51,768 nt of DNA from Deltaproteobacteria bacterium (GTDB taxonomy: Bacteria; Desulfobacterota; Desulfuromonadia; Geobacterales; Geobacteraceae), in NCBI GenBank assembly GCA_021847245.1, contig JAJZUC010000012.1:1-51768 (forward strand), in the 5' to 3' direction. Every line of letters begins with the position of its first letter. Within the stretch, counting starts at the first letter, position 1. This document shows positions 33,728 to 42,246 of the stretch, in pieces. The position numbers were made by a program, and so were the translations under genes. The notes below the pieces were generated by a model. That model was given only the letters and a program-made list of their open reading frames with translations. It made no database searches and was not told the DNA's origin.

Positions 33728-34312
33728 ATGGAAACGAGTGCAACCCGAAAACGCCGTGAACGGCTGGTGCCGCTCCTCAAAGACCCGGCGGAGGAAGTAC
33801 GCCTTGCCGCCGCCCGGGCACTGGAGCGTCTGGAGGGAGCCGGCAGCTTCGATGAGGTGGTGGAGCTCCTCAAAAAAGGGGATCGGGGGACCAAGGTACG
33901 GGCGATCTATGCCCTCGGCAGGATCGGCGGCGACCGGGTTCTCCCTCCCCTCCTCTACTGTGCCTCACGCCCGGAAGAGGACATCAAGGCGGCCGCCATC
34001 GAGGTCCTCGGCGACCTGGCACCGCCGCGGGCCTTTCCGCTACTGGCCGACCGGCTCTCGGAACCGAGCACGGCCGTGAAGGCCAAGGTCATCGCGGCCC
34101 TCGGTGCCTATCCGGGAGAAGAGACCGTCCGGCTCCTCCTCCCTTTCCTCGACGCCGGGGACGGCCTCCTCGACGCCGAAGCGGCCCTGGCCCTCGGCAG
34201 GATCGGCGCCCCGCACCTGGAGGAGCGGATCGCCCCCCTCCTCGCATCGCCCCACCCCCGGACCCGCGAGGCGGCCGCCACCGCCCTGGGGCTGCTCCCC
34301 CTGGAGGAGTGA
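33728..34312 (+). CDS. HEAT-repeat protein
   Basis: 194 aa from the ATG at 33728. The sequence is a run of about six alpha-helical HEAT units with the pattern D-P-A-E-E-V-R-L-A-A-A-R-A-L, R-G-T-K-V-R-A-I-Y-A-L-G-R-I-G-G, D-I-K-A-A-A-I-E-V-L-G, A-V-K-A-K-V-I-A-A-L-G and T-R-E-A-A-A-T-A-L-G-L-L. Such scaffolds bind proteins; no catalytic residues. It ends 4 bp from the HD-GYP gene, tail-to-tail. Confidence 0.85.
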   Translation: METSATRKRRERLVPLLKDPAEEVRLAAARALERLEGAGSFDEVVELLKKGDRGTKVRAIYALGRIGGDRVLPPLLYCASRPEEDIKAAAIEVLGDLAPPRAFPLLADRLSEPSTAVKAKVIAALGAYPGEETVRLLLPFLDAGDGLLDAEAALALGRIGAPHLEERIAPLLASPHPRTREAAATALGLLPLEE

Positions 34313-34315
34313 CGG

Positions 34316-35686
34316 TCACTCCAGATATTTCGACACGTCGAGCAGCTTCAGGAGCGGGTCGACCACCGCCACGATCTCCGACCTTTCCGCCTCCCGCCCC
34401 AAGTCCCGCACCAGCGGCGGCTCCACCATCTTTCCCGCCCCGTCCATGACGATCTTGACCGTCGGCCGCTCCCCCCCATGGGGGTCGGGGCGCCAGACCA
34501 CCGCGATCTCGTTGGTGTCGAGGCGGACGAGGGTCCCCACCGGATAGCGCCCCATCATCTCCATGAACTTCTCCACCAGCGCGCTGTCGAGATGCCAGCC
34601 GGCCAGCCCCCGCAGCAGTTCCACCGCCTCCTTCGGATTGAGGGGGGACTTGTAGACCCGCAGCGTCGTGATGGCATCGTAGCAGTCGGCCACGGCGATG
34701 ATGTCGCAGAAACGGTCGAAGGGGAGCGTCCGCGCCCACGGCGGGTAGCCGGTCCGGTCGAAGCGGATGTGGTGGCCGAGCACCGCCTGGCCCACCCGGG
34801 GGGAGATCCCCTCCATCTCGCCGATGATCCGGGCGCCGTTCTCCGAATGGAGCATCATTTCCTCGTACTCGTCGCTGGAGAGCCTCCCCGGCTTGTTGAG
34901 GATCGTCTTTTCCACCCGCGTCTTCCCCACGTCGTGGAGAAAGCCCGCCATCCCCAGCTCCTGGAGCTCCTCCCCCCTGACGCCGAGGGCCGAGCCGAGG
35001 GCCATGGCGAGGACCCCCACGTTGACGCTGTGGTAGAAGGTGTAGTTGTCGTAATCCTTGATCATGGCGAGGCCGATGAGCGTTGCCGGGTCCTTGATGG
35101 TCAGCTCCGCCACCTGGTCGACCACGGCCCGCAGCTTGTCGCTGTTGGGGATCCGCCCGCTCTCGATCTCGCGAAAGATCCCCCCCACCACCGTGAGGGC
35201 CTGCCGGTAGGTGGCCTGGGGCTTGAGCTCCCCGTCGTCGTACACCTCCTCGTCTTCCCGGACGCGGTCGCGGTCGACCAGGAGGAGGGTTATGTGGGCA
35301 ACCCGTTCCCTCAGCAGGGCCTGCGCCAGCTCGCCCCCCCCCAGCTGCCGCCGGGAAAGGAGCGCCACAAACTGCCGCAGCTCATCGGCCACCAGGCCGG
35401 GAGCCACGGTGACGGACTCCACTCCCTTGCGCACCAGGAGCTCCGTCAGCTCCTCCACCGCCGCGCTCGGGGTGAAAAAGAGGTGCTGCTCGAAGAAGAG
35501 GACCCCGTCGACGACGCCGAACCGCACCTCGTCCCGCTCGGCCAGAAGGGTGCCGAAGATTCCCGCCAGCTCCTGGAGGGGGTGGAGGATGGCAGGGTGG
35601 GATTCGGGATAGAGGGCAACCCCCTTGACCGCCCCCGAGAGGAGCAGCACCACCCGTTGCGCCAGGGAGAGGGAGACGTTAGCCAT
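34316..35686 (-). CDS. HD-GYP-type phosphohydrolase, variant motif
   Basis: 456 aa from the ATG at 35686, overlapping the end of the upstream HEAT gene by 8 bp. Residues 1-140 form a domain also recognisable in that HEAT protein (see findings). The HD domain (about 205-380) has Y-H-S-V-N-V, F-L-H-D-V-G-K, K-P-G-R-L-S, H-S-E-N-G-A-R, and H-H-I-R-F-D-R-T-G-Y-P. Canonical HD-GYP proteins read HHExxDGxGYP, so Glu and Gly are replaced while GYP is kept. HD-GYP enzymes degrade cyclic di-GMP; activity here is probable but not certain. Confidence 0.88.
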   Translation of the reverse strand: MANVSLSLAQRVVLLLSGAVKGVALYPESHPAILHPLQELAGIFGTLLAERDEVRFGVVDGVLFFEQHLFFTPSAAVEELTELLVRKGVESVTVAPGLVADELRQFVALLSRRQLGGGELAQALLRERVAHITLLLVDRDRVREDEEVYDDGELKPQATYRQALTVVGGIFREIESGRIPNSDKLRAVVDQVAELTIKDPATLIGLAMIKDYDNYTFYHSVNVGVLAMALGSALGVRGEELQELGMAGFLHDVGKTRVEKTILNKPGRLSSDEYEEMMLHSENGARIIGEMEGISPRVGQAVLGHHIRFDRTGYPPWARTLPFDRFCDIIAVADCYDAITTLRVYKSPLNPKEAVELLRGLAGWHLDSALVEKFMEMMGRYPVGTLVRLDTNEIAVVWRPDPHGGERPTVKIVMDGAGKMVEPPLVRDLGREAERSEIVAVVDPLLKLLDVSKYLE

Positions 35687-37358
35687 GGGAAGCCTCCATC
35701 GACCGGCGAATGGCCGCGGCGGCTTCGCCGCAGGCCACAGCGAGCCGTCCCCCGCCGCCGGCAAAGCGTTCGAGGATGAGCAGCGGCAAAGGATCGCCCA
35801 GCAGTCCCAGGGCGGAGGCGGCGGCAATCCGCAATTCCTCCCAGCGCTGCCGGGCAAGCAAGCGCCGGCCGTCGAACAGCTCCGACAGAGCGGGAACCGC
35901 CCGCCGGTCGCCGATCCTGCCGAGGGCCTGCACCGCCTCCTTCTTGAGGGGAAGGGAGCGGAGCAGCGGATCATAGTCGGCAATAAGGGCGCAGAGGGGC
36001 TCGACGGCGGACCGGCTCCGCATCTGGCCGAGGGAGACGACGGCCTGGCGGGCGACGGAGGGGTCGGGATCGCCGAGAAGCCCGATCAGGGCAGCTTCCG
36101 CCCCGGCGCCGCCGATCATGGCGAGGCTCCGCACCACCTCCCGCCGCACCCGCCCGTCGGGATGGCCGAGGACCTCCGCCAGGGGGGCGACGCACTCCGC
36201 GGCCCCGATCTCCCCCAGGATCGAGGCGACGTTGCGCACCACGTACCACCGCTCGTCCCCCAGCCGTTCCGCCAACAGGCCCGCCGCCTCCTCCCCCACC
36301 GCCACGAGGGCTGCCGCGAGATTTCTGCGCGCCGCCAGGGTTTCGGCCAGGGCGAGCCGCTCGATGAGGGGGTCGACCGCCTGGTAACCGAGCTGCCGGA
36401 AGATGGCGTAGAGCAGCTCCCGCTCATCCCCCCCCGTCTCCTCCAGCAGCCGGGCGAGGTATTCGACCATCGCCCCCGAGGCGGCCTGCTCGAAGGCGAG
36501 GAGGGCGTAACTTCGCTTGACGAGGCTTTTGGCCCGGTTCCACCCCTGGCCGAGGAGCCCGTCCAGGATCGGCAGGAGCCGCCCGAACTCCTCCCGCTCC
36601 TTGAGCCGGTCGCATTCCTCCACCAGAAGCCGGGCAAGCTCCCCGTAACGGTCGTCGGCATACTCAAGGTCGAGGCGGGCAAGAAGCTCTTCCACCTCTC
36701 CCCCCGGGGGGGGCGGCTCGGGAGCGGACAGCTCGTCGAAGGTTCCAAGCACCCCGAACGAGAGCGGGATTTCCGCGGCGGCCTCCACGGCCCCGGCGGG
36801 AAGAGGAGGTTCTCCAGATTCCCCGGCCGCGGCGGGTCCCTCCGGCGTCGCCTCGCCGGCAGCCGCCTCGAACGCCCGGCGCTTGCGAAGGATCTCCGTC
36901 AGGTCGAGCTCGTTGGCCCAGATTGTGGTAATCCCCTTCCCGGCCATCGCCCCTTCCATCCCCCCCGCAGCGGGGATGGCGCGGTGGTCGAGGGTGAGGA
37001 GCGAGAGAAATGCGGTGAGATCGGCACCGGAGAGGTCGGGGAGGATCGTGAGGCGGCGGACCCGCCGGATGAAGAGTTCGCGGGCAAGGGCGAGGGTCAT
37101 GGGATTCTGCTCGACGGCCGCCCCCCCGTCGGTGGCGAGGAAACCGGCCTTCCCGATGACGAGGACGAGCTCCGCCCCCCCCATGGCATCCCGCAGGAGG
37201 CGGCAGGCGCGCTCCATGGCCTCGGCGCGGCGGGGATGGCCGTCGGGGTAGAAACCCAGGGCCTTCAGCGCCTTGTGAAGCTCCGCAAGGGGAGCGCCGT
37301 AACGGCGCCGGGGAGCATCGGCGTTCCCCATCCTGTCCTCCCCCCTTCCGATTTCCAT
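35679..37358 (-). CDS. Large HEAT-repeat protein with novel N-terminal domain
   Basis: 559 aa. Residues 20-170 (L-G-F-Y-P-D-G-H-P-R-R-A-E-A-M to I-T-T-I-W-A-N-E-L-D-L) are not repeats and resemble the N-terminus of the following HD-GYP protein. A Pro/Ala/Glu linker follows. From about 230 on there is a long chain of HEAT units, e.g. W-Y-V-V-R-N-V-A-S-I-L-G-E-I-G, G-R-V-R-R-E-V-V-R-S-L-A-M-I-G-G, P-S-V-A-R-Q-A-V-V-S-L-G-Q-M and K-K-E-A-V-Q-A-L-G-R-I-G. Probably a signalling scaffold co-expressed with the HD-GYP enzyme. A start at 37331 is also possible. Confidence 0.85.
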   Translation of the reverse strand: MEIGRGEDRMGNADAPRRRYGAPLAELHKALKALGFYPDGHPRRAEAMERACRLLRDAMGGAELVLVIGKAGFLATDGGAAVEQNPMTLALARELFIRRVRRLTILPDLSGADLTAFLSLLTLDHRAIPAAGGMEGAMAGKGITTIWANELDLTEILRKRRAFEAAAGEATPEGPAAAGESGEPPLPAGAVEAAAEIPLSFGVLGTFDELSAPEPPPPGGEVEELLARLDLEYADDRYGELARLLVEECDRLKEREEFGRLLPILDGLLGQGWNRAKSLVKRSYALLAFEQAASGAMVEYLARLLEETGGDERELLYAIFRQLGYQAVDPLIERLALAETLAARRNLAAALVAVGEEAAGLLAERLGDERWYVVRNVASILGEIGAAECVAPLAEVLGHPDGRVRREVVRSLAMIGGAGAEAALIGLLGDPDPSVARQAVVSLGQMRSRSAVEPLCALIADYDPLLRSLPLKKEAVQALGRIGDRRAVPALSELFDGRRLLARQRWEELRIAAASALGLLGDPLPLLILERFAGGGGRLAVACGEAAAAIRRSMEASHG

Positions 37359-37450
37359 CGCCCTCTCCCGTCATTGGCCTGGCACCCGTTCATAGTAGCC
37401 ACGCCCCAAATCTTTGTCAAACGCTTAACCCTTTATAAGGCCCCCGTCCA

Positions 37451-37480
37451 TTGACAAGCCGCCGGCAAACGTTCTACTAT
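37451..37480 (+). promoter_or_regulatory. Promoter of radA
   Basis: TTGACA (37451-37456), 18-base spacer, TACTAT (37475-37480), about 32 bases before the start codon. Confidence 0.6.
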
Positions 37481-37511
37481 CCCAGCGCGGATATCGAGGA
37501 TAAAAAAAACG

Positions 37512-38864
37512 ATGAAAACCACTACCGTTTACGTCTGTCAGGGATGCGGTTACCAGTCCCCCAAGTGGCTCGGCAAGTGCCCTGACTGCGGCGCCTGGAA
37601 CACCCTTGCCGAAGAGGTGCGGGGCCGGGAAAAAGCGGGGGGACCCTCCCGGGCCTCCGGCGCGAAGGCGGTGCCGCTCTGCGAGGTGGCGGGCGAGACC
37701 GAGGAACGGCTCTCCTGCGGCATCTCCGAGTTCGACCGGGTCCTGGGCGGCGGTCTCGTGGCCGGCTCCCTGGTCCTGATCGGCGGCGACCCCGGCATCG
37801 GCAAGTCCACCATCCTCCTGCAAGTCATGAACCATCTCGCCGAGAGCGCCGGTCCGGTCCTCTACGTCTCGGGAGAGGAGTCGGCCCGCCAGACCCGGCT
37901 CCGTGCCGAGCGGCTCGGCATCAGGGGACCGAAACTCCTGGTCCTGGCGGAGACCTCCCTCGAAACCATCCTCGGCCAGATTGCGGAACTCGCCCCGCGG
38001 GCCGTGGTGATCGACTCCATCCAGACCATGTTCTCCGCCGGGCTGGAGTCGGCCCCCGGCAGCGTGAGCCAGGTCCGGGAATGTGCCGGCAAACTCATGG
38101 TGGCCGCCAAGCGGAGCGGCGTCCCCACCTTCATCGTCGGCCACGTGACCAAGGACGGCGCCCTGGCGGGGCCGCGGGTCCTGGAGCACATGGTCGACAC
38201 CGTCCTCTACTTCGAGGGGGACCAGGGACACGCCTTCCGGATCCTGCGGGCGGTGAAGAACCGCTTCGGTTCCACCAACGAAATCGGCGTGTTCGAGATG
38301 AAGGAGGGGGGGCTTCGCGAGGTGGCGAACCCCTCGGCCCTCTTCCTCTCCGAGCGCCCCGTGGGGGTCTCCGGCTCCGCCGTCGTCACCACCATCGAGG
38401 GGAGCCGCCCCCTCCTCGTGGAACTGCAGGCCCTCGTCACCCCCTCCTCCCTCGGCATGCCGCGGCGCACCACCCTCGGCGTAGACCACAACCGCCTCGC
38501 ACTCCTGGTGGCGGTGCTCGACAAGAAGGTGGGGCTCCATCTCTCCGGAAGCGACATCTTCCTCAACGCCGCCGGCGGCGCCCGGCTGAACGAGCCGGCG
38601 GCGGACCTCGGCATGGTAACCGCCCTGGCGTCGAGCCATCTCGACAAGGTCATCGACCCGCAGACGGTCGTCATCGGCGAGGTGGGGCTCGCCGGCGAGG
38701 TGCGGGCCATCACCCAGCCGGAGACCAGGGTCCGTGAGGCGGCGAAGCTCGGCTTCACCCGCGCCGTCATCCCGGCGGGGAGCATCAAGCAGGTCTCCCC
38801 CCTCCCCGGGATGGAAGTGATCGGGGTGCGTTCGGTGGAGGAGGCGCTGGAGCGGCTCCTCTGA
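37512..38864 (+). CDS. radA: DNA repair protein RadA
   Basis: 450 aa, full length. Zinc finger Cys9-x2-Cys12 ... Cys23-x2-Cys26; RecA-like ATPase with Walker A GDPGIGKS (92-99), L-Y-V-S-G-E-E-S and V-V-I-D-S-I-Q-T; the RadA-specific KNRFGS (249-254); and a C-terminal Lon-protease-like domain with G-S-D-I-F-L-N-A-A-G-G. It is a branch-migration helicase in recombinational repair. It has its own promoter and lies back-to-back with the HEAT gene. Confidence 0.97.
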   Translation: MKTTTVYVCQGCGYQSPKWLGKCPDCGAWNTLAEEVRGREKAGGPSRASGAKAVPLCEVAGETEERLSCGISEFDRVLGGGLVAGSLVLIGGDPGIGKSTILLQVMNHLAESAGPVLYVSGEESARQTRLRAERLGIRGPKLLVLAETSLETILGQIAELAPRAVVIDSIQTMFSAGLESAPGSVSQVRECAGKLMVAAKRSGVPTFIVGHVTKDGALAGPRVLEHMVDTVLYFEGDQGHAFRILRAVKNRFGSTNEIGVFEMKEGGLREVANPSALFLSERPVGVSGSAVVTTIEGSRPLLVELQALVTPSSLGMPRRTTLGVDHNRLALLVAVLDKKVGLHLSGSDIFLNAAGGARLNEPAADLGMVTALASSHLDKVIDPQTVVIGEVGLAGEVRAITQPETRVREAAKLGFTRAVIPAGSIKQVSPLPGMEVIGVRSVEEALERLL

Positions 38865-38960
38865 ACGGATTGCAGCCATTGTGCCCTACTTTTTTCTTTA
38901 CTTGCCGCCGCGATTCACCTACTATCTATATGATTTAGCGAGCAAAGGGAGAATCGTTGC

Positions 38961-39317
38961 ATGGACAGGGAAAAACTGGAGTATTTCAGATCGATCCTCA
39001 ACGAAGAAATGCGTTCCCTCCTGGAGGACGCAGGAAAGACCGTATCCGAGATGACGGTCGATTCCACCAACTTCCCCGACCCCAATGACCGGGCCACCCA
39101 GGAGTCGGACCGCAACTTCGAGCTGCGCATCCGCGACCGCGAGCGCAAACTCATCAACAAGATCAAGGACGCCCTGGAGCGGATCGATGACGGCTCCTTC
39201 GGCACCTGCGAGGTCTGCGGCGAAGAGATCAGCGAAGCCCGCCTCAAGGCCCGGCCGGTCACCACGCTCTGCATCGACTGCAAAATGGAGCAGGAACGGA
39301 AGGAAAAGCGCCCCTGA
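38961..39317 (+). CDS. dksA: DksA/TraR-family zinc-finger regulator
   Basis: 118 aa. Coiled-coil part with P-D-P-N-D-R-A-T-Q-E-S-D and E-L-R-I-R-D-R-E-R-K-L-I-N-K-I, close to the tip of classical DksA, followed by the four-Cys finger C-E-V-C-G-E-E-I ... C-I-D-C-K. DksA works with ppGpp in the RNA polymerase secondary channel to adjust transcription. It is shorter than E. coli DksA (151 aa), as is usual outside the gammaproteobacteria. The start at 38961 has only an A/G-rich ribosome site (AAAGGGAGA). The kinase gene follows 55 bp later and may be co-transcribed. Confidence 0.92.
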   Translation: MDREKLEYFRSILNEEMRSLLEDAGKTVSEMTVDSTNFPDPNDRATQESDRNFELRIRDRERKLINKIKDALERIDDGSFGTCEVCGEEISEARLKARPVTTLCIDCKMEQERKEKRP

Positions 39318-39372
39318 CCCCGCCAACCGCCACTCGCATCCATCCTGCCTGAACCCCCCAACCGGAGTTTGA

Positions 39373-41169
39373 ATGGCTGTTCAAGATCATTTCGGGATAG
39401 TGAGCAGTGCGATCCGGATTGCCAACACCCCTGACCGCCCCCACCACGAGCGGCTGAAATCCCTCGCCCACCTCATGGCCGAGGCGTTCCATCGTGCCTC
39501 CGTCACCTTCTTCATCTCCGACGGCGAGACGCGGCTTCTCACCCAGCAGATATCGACCCTGCTCCCCGACGGCCCCTTCCCCTGCAGCATCCCCTTCGGC
39601 AGAGGGGTTGCGGGGAGATGCGCAGCGAGCGCCCGGCATCTGCGGCGCGGGGTAACGGCGCTCCACAAGGATGAACCATGCGTCGGCAACGAGCGGCAGA
39701 TCGCCGCCTACCCCCTCACCGAGGGCGACAGGCTGATCGGCGTGGTCTCCCTCGGTTCCCAGCGTCCCGACACACTCTCGGGCGACGAAGAAGAACTCCT
39801 CCAGGTGCTCCTCATCGTGGGGGCAGGGATCATCCGCTGCCTGAAGCAGTTCGAGGAAACGGACCGGCGGATCCGGGAACTCTCATTCCTCAACCGGATC
39901 AGCAACGCCATGCTCTCCACCATCAGACTCAACCGGCTGATCCGTCTGATCCTCTCCTCCCTCACCTCCGGCCCCACCCCCCTCTTTGACCGGGCCATGC
40001 TCTTTCTCGCCAACGAGCGGTCGAAGGTGCTCCAGGGGATGATGGGGATGACCTGCCTGGAAACCCCGACGCCGCTCGAGGACGAATTCCAGGTCACCAC
40101 GGGAGACGAAGGCCCCACGGCTGAATTCGACTCCCTGGTCAAGGCCACGAGACTCCCCTTCGACGGCACACGGAACCTGATCTCCCGCGCCGTGCTCGAC
40201 CGCACCGTCATCCTGGCGGAGCGCCCGTCCCGCGAGCACCCGGTGGACCGCCCGTTCCTGCGGCGTTTCGGCTCGGCCCCCTGCGCCATCGCCCCCCTCA
40301 TCGCCCAGGAACGGGTCATCGGGGCGATCTTCGTCGACAACCAGCTGAGTGGCCGCCCCATCCCCGCCGACGAGATCAACCTCCTTCAGCTGTTCACCAA
40401 CCAGGCGGGGATGGCCATCGAAAACTCCATCCTCTTCAACCGGCTCGAAGACACCAACCGCAACCTCCATGAAACCCAGCAGCGGCTTCTCCAGGAGGAA
40501 AAACTCGCCGATATCGGGAAAATGGCCGCCACCATCACCCACGAACTCAAGACCCCCCTCGTCTCCATCGGCGGCTTTGCCGCACGCCTCAAGAAACGCG
40601 TAGCCGCGGAGTCCGAAGAATGGCACCACGCCGACCTCATCCAGCGTGAGGTGCTGCAGCTGGAGAAACTGCTCTCGGACATCCTCTTTTTCTCCAAGAA
40701 AACCGCCATCTGCTACACCCGCTGCAGCATCAACAAGCTCCTCGAAGATGCCCTCGGCGTCGTGGCGATGCCGCTGGAAGAGAAACGGATCCGGATCGAA
40801 AAACGGCTGACGACGCGACTCTCCTCATTCCTTGGGGATTGTCAGCAACTGCGGCACGTCTTCATAAATCTCTTCAGCAACGCCAACGAAGTCATGGACC
40901 CCGGCGGCACCCTGACCATCGAGACCACCCCCACGCAGCTCAACGGCAATCGCGCCGTAGCGGTGAAGGTCTCCGACACCGGCAGCGGCATCCCCCTCGA
41001 CGTCATCCACACCATCTTCAACCCGTTCTTCACCACCAAGGAGACCGGCACCGGCCTCGGGCTCGCCATCTCCCACCGGATCATCACGAACCATGGCGGG
41101 CGGATCGCCGTGGCCAACCGCCCCGAAGGGGGAGCCGAATTCACGGTCACCATCCCCCTCAAACCGTAA
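39373..41169 (+). CDS. Cytoplasmic GAF-domain sensor histidine kinase
   Basis: 598 aa without membrane segments. Two GAF-like domains (about 20-165 and 185-350; e.g. P-F-G-R-G-V-A-G-R-C and Q-E-R-V-I-G-A-I-F-V-D-N), a coiled coil, the dimerisation/phosphotransfer domain with His390 in T-I-T-H-E-L-K-T-P-L, and HATPase with L-F-S-N-A-N-E-V-M-D, D-T-G-S-G-I and T-G-T-G-L-G-L-A-I. It senses an internal or diffusible signal. No response regulator is adjacent, so it is an orphan; the sigma-54 regulator in the window has a receiver and no adjacent kinase, but pairing would be speculation. Confidence 0.93.
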   Translation: MAVQDHFGIVSSAIRIANTPDRPHHERLKSLAHLMAEAFHRASVTFFISDGETRLLTQQISTLLPDGPFPCSIPFGRGVAGRCAASARHLRRGVTALHKDEPCVGNERQIAAYPLTEGDRLIGVVSLGSQRPDTLSGDEEELLQVLLIVGAGIIRCLKQFEETDRRIRELSFLNRISNAMLSTIRLNRLIRLILSSLTSGPTPLFDRAMLFLANERSKVLQGMMGMTCLETPTPLEDEFQVTTGDEGPTAEFDSLVKATRLPFDGTRNLISRAVLDRTVILAERPSREHPVDRPFLRRFGSAPCAIAPLIAQERVIGAIFVDNQLSGRPIPADEINLLQLFTNQAGMAIENSILFNRLEDTNRNLHETQQRLLQEEKLADIGKMAATITHELKTPLVSIGGFAARLKKRVAAESEEWHHADLIQREVLQLEKLLSDILFFSKKTAICYTRCSINKLLEDALGVVAMPLEEKRIRIEKRLTTRLSSFLGDCQQLRHVFINLFSNANEVMDPGGTLTIETTPTQLNGNRAVAVKVSDTGSGIPLDVIHTIFNPFFTTKETGTGLGLAISHRIITNHGGRIAVANRPEGGAEFTVTIPLKP

Positions 41170-41226
41170 ATTTTCCTTTCCAAGCTCCGTCCTTTCATGT
41201 ATAAGAAGGACATTTCAGCGTTCATC

Positions 41227-41302
41227 GGGGACGTAGCTCAGCTGGGAGAGCGACGCGTTCGCAACGCGTAGGTCGGCGGTTCGATCCCGCTCGTCTCCAC
41301 CA
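41227..41302 (+). tRNA. tRNA-Ala (anticodon CGC)
   Basis: 76 nt with encoded CCA: acceptor GGGGACG/CGTCTCC (one G-U), D-arm GCTCAGCTGGGAGAGC, anticodon stem ACGCG/CGCGT with loop TTCGCAA, T-arm GGTTCGATCC. Confidence 0.94.
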
Positions 41303-41310
41303 AAAAACAA

Positions 41311-41341
41311 GGAGTTAGGCAGACAGCCTGACTCCTTTTTC
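41311..41341 (+). terminator. Terminator of tRNA-Ala
   Basis: Ten-pair stem GGAGTTAGGC (41311-41320) / GCCTGACTCC (41326-41335) with loop AGACA and a T-run. Confidence 0.9.
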
Positions 41342-41430
41342 TTTTTTCTCTTCGATGTGCATCCGGTTTTGCAAACATTTCACCTCCAGGAGGGGTACGC
41401 TAGAATGAAACAGAATGGAATAAACGCCCC

Positions 41431-41469
41431 GAAAAAACAAAAGCCCCGTGCCGGTCAGACACGAGGCTT
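41431..41469 (-). terminator. Minus-strand terminator facing the tRNA
   Basis: Read on the minus strand: arms AAGCCTCGTG (41469-41460) and CACGGGGCTT (41450-41441) followed by TTGTTTTTT. It would end transcription coming from the PemK-like gene. Confidence 0.75.
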
Positions 41470-41586
41470 TGAAACGGCACCCTTGACTAGCTTGTTATCG
41501 CAGTTGCCAAGGGTGGCTCCCTTGCGGGAGTCTCACAAGCCCGATTCACCAAAGGTGAAGAGCGGGAACAATTTCAGTATCCACTA

Positions 41587-42012
41587 TCAGACCCTTCCTG
41601 TCAATCGGTTTAACCCAAGCGCGGCAAGGATTGCCTTTTGAATGGCCCGAAAGTCTTCAGAAGTCACTGTTCCGGAGGCGTAGAGCCGTTTCCCAGTCGC
41701 CCTGTCTCTCCCCATCTTCACCCGATCCAGTCGGTCAAGAGAAACCGTCACAAGCATGTCGCACTTTGCCCATGTCTGCCTTGCGGCCAGAGAACCAGGA
41801 AGCGAGGTCGGCACAAGACAATGGTGATGGGGTTCAACCGGCGACGGTGGCGTTGTACTCAAAGGGACGACAATGCAAAGTTGGGTATTTCGCCTGGGTC
41901 GGGGAGAGACCACCACTACGGGGCGTCTTTTCACCATTTCAGGAGCCTTAAAGCCGGTGGTGAAATCACAGATTAACACCATGCCCTGTTGCGGATGAAA
42001 CGATAACGGCAT
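41587..42012 (-). CDS. PemK/MazF-family toxin-like protein
   Basis: 141 aa from the ATG at 42012; the frame stays open for 71 codons upstream, but these look non-coding. Family features: Q-G-M-V-L-I-C-D-F near the start, K-R-R-P-V-V-V-V-S-P-R, L-C-I-V-V-P-L-S-T-T, W-A-K-C-D-M-L-V-T-V-S-L-D-R-L-D-R-V. PemK/MazF proteins are mRNA-cleaving toxins. The usual small antitoxin gene is not visible directly upstream, so it is an orphan or works with a distant partner. Confidence 0.82.
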   Translation of the reverse strand: MPLSFHPQQGMVLICDFTTGFKAPEMVKRRPVVVVSPRPRRNTQLCIVVPLSTTPPSPVEPHHHCLVPTSLPGSLAARQTWAKCDMLVTVSLDRLDRVKMGRDRATGKRLYASGTVTSEDFRAIQKAILAALGLNRLTGRV

Positions 42013-42246
42013 ATATTCATGCCCCCTCAGCCAATATTGGTGGATTGAAAAGATACTCACTCTGCAGCTATTTTGCACGCGCAAAAATTTCACCTCCAAG
42101 CCCACCCCACCACCCGGCAACACAGAGAGGACAAAAACCGCTAAACCTTTCCCCGGAAAGAGCGATAAGTTATACACCACCGCCAGCGGGACGCCCGCAC
42201 GGTGACCGCTCTCTCCCTCCTCCATGCGTCGAGGCCTTCGTCACCC

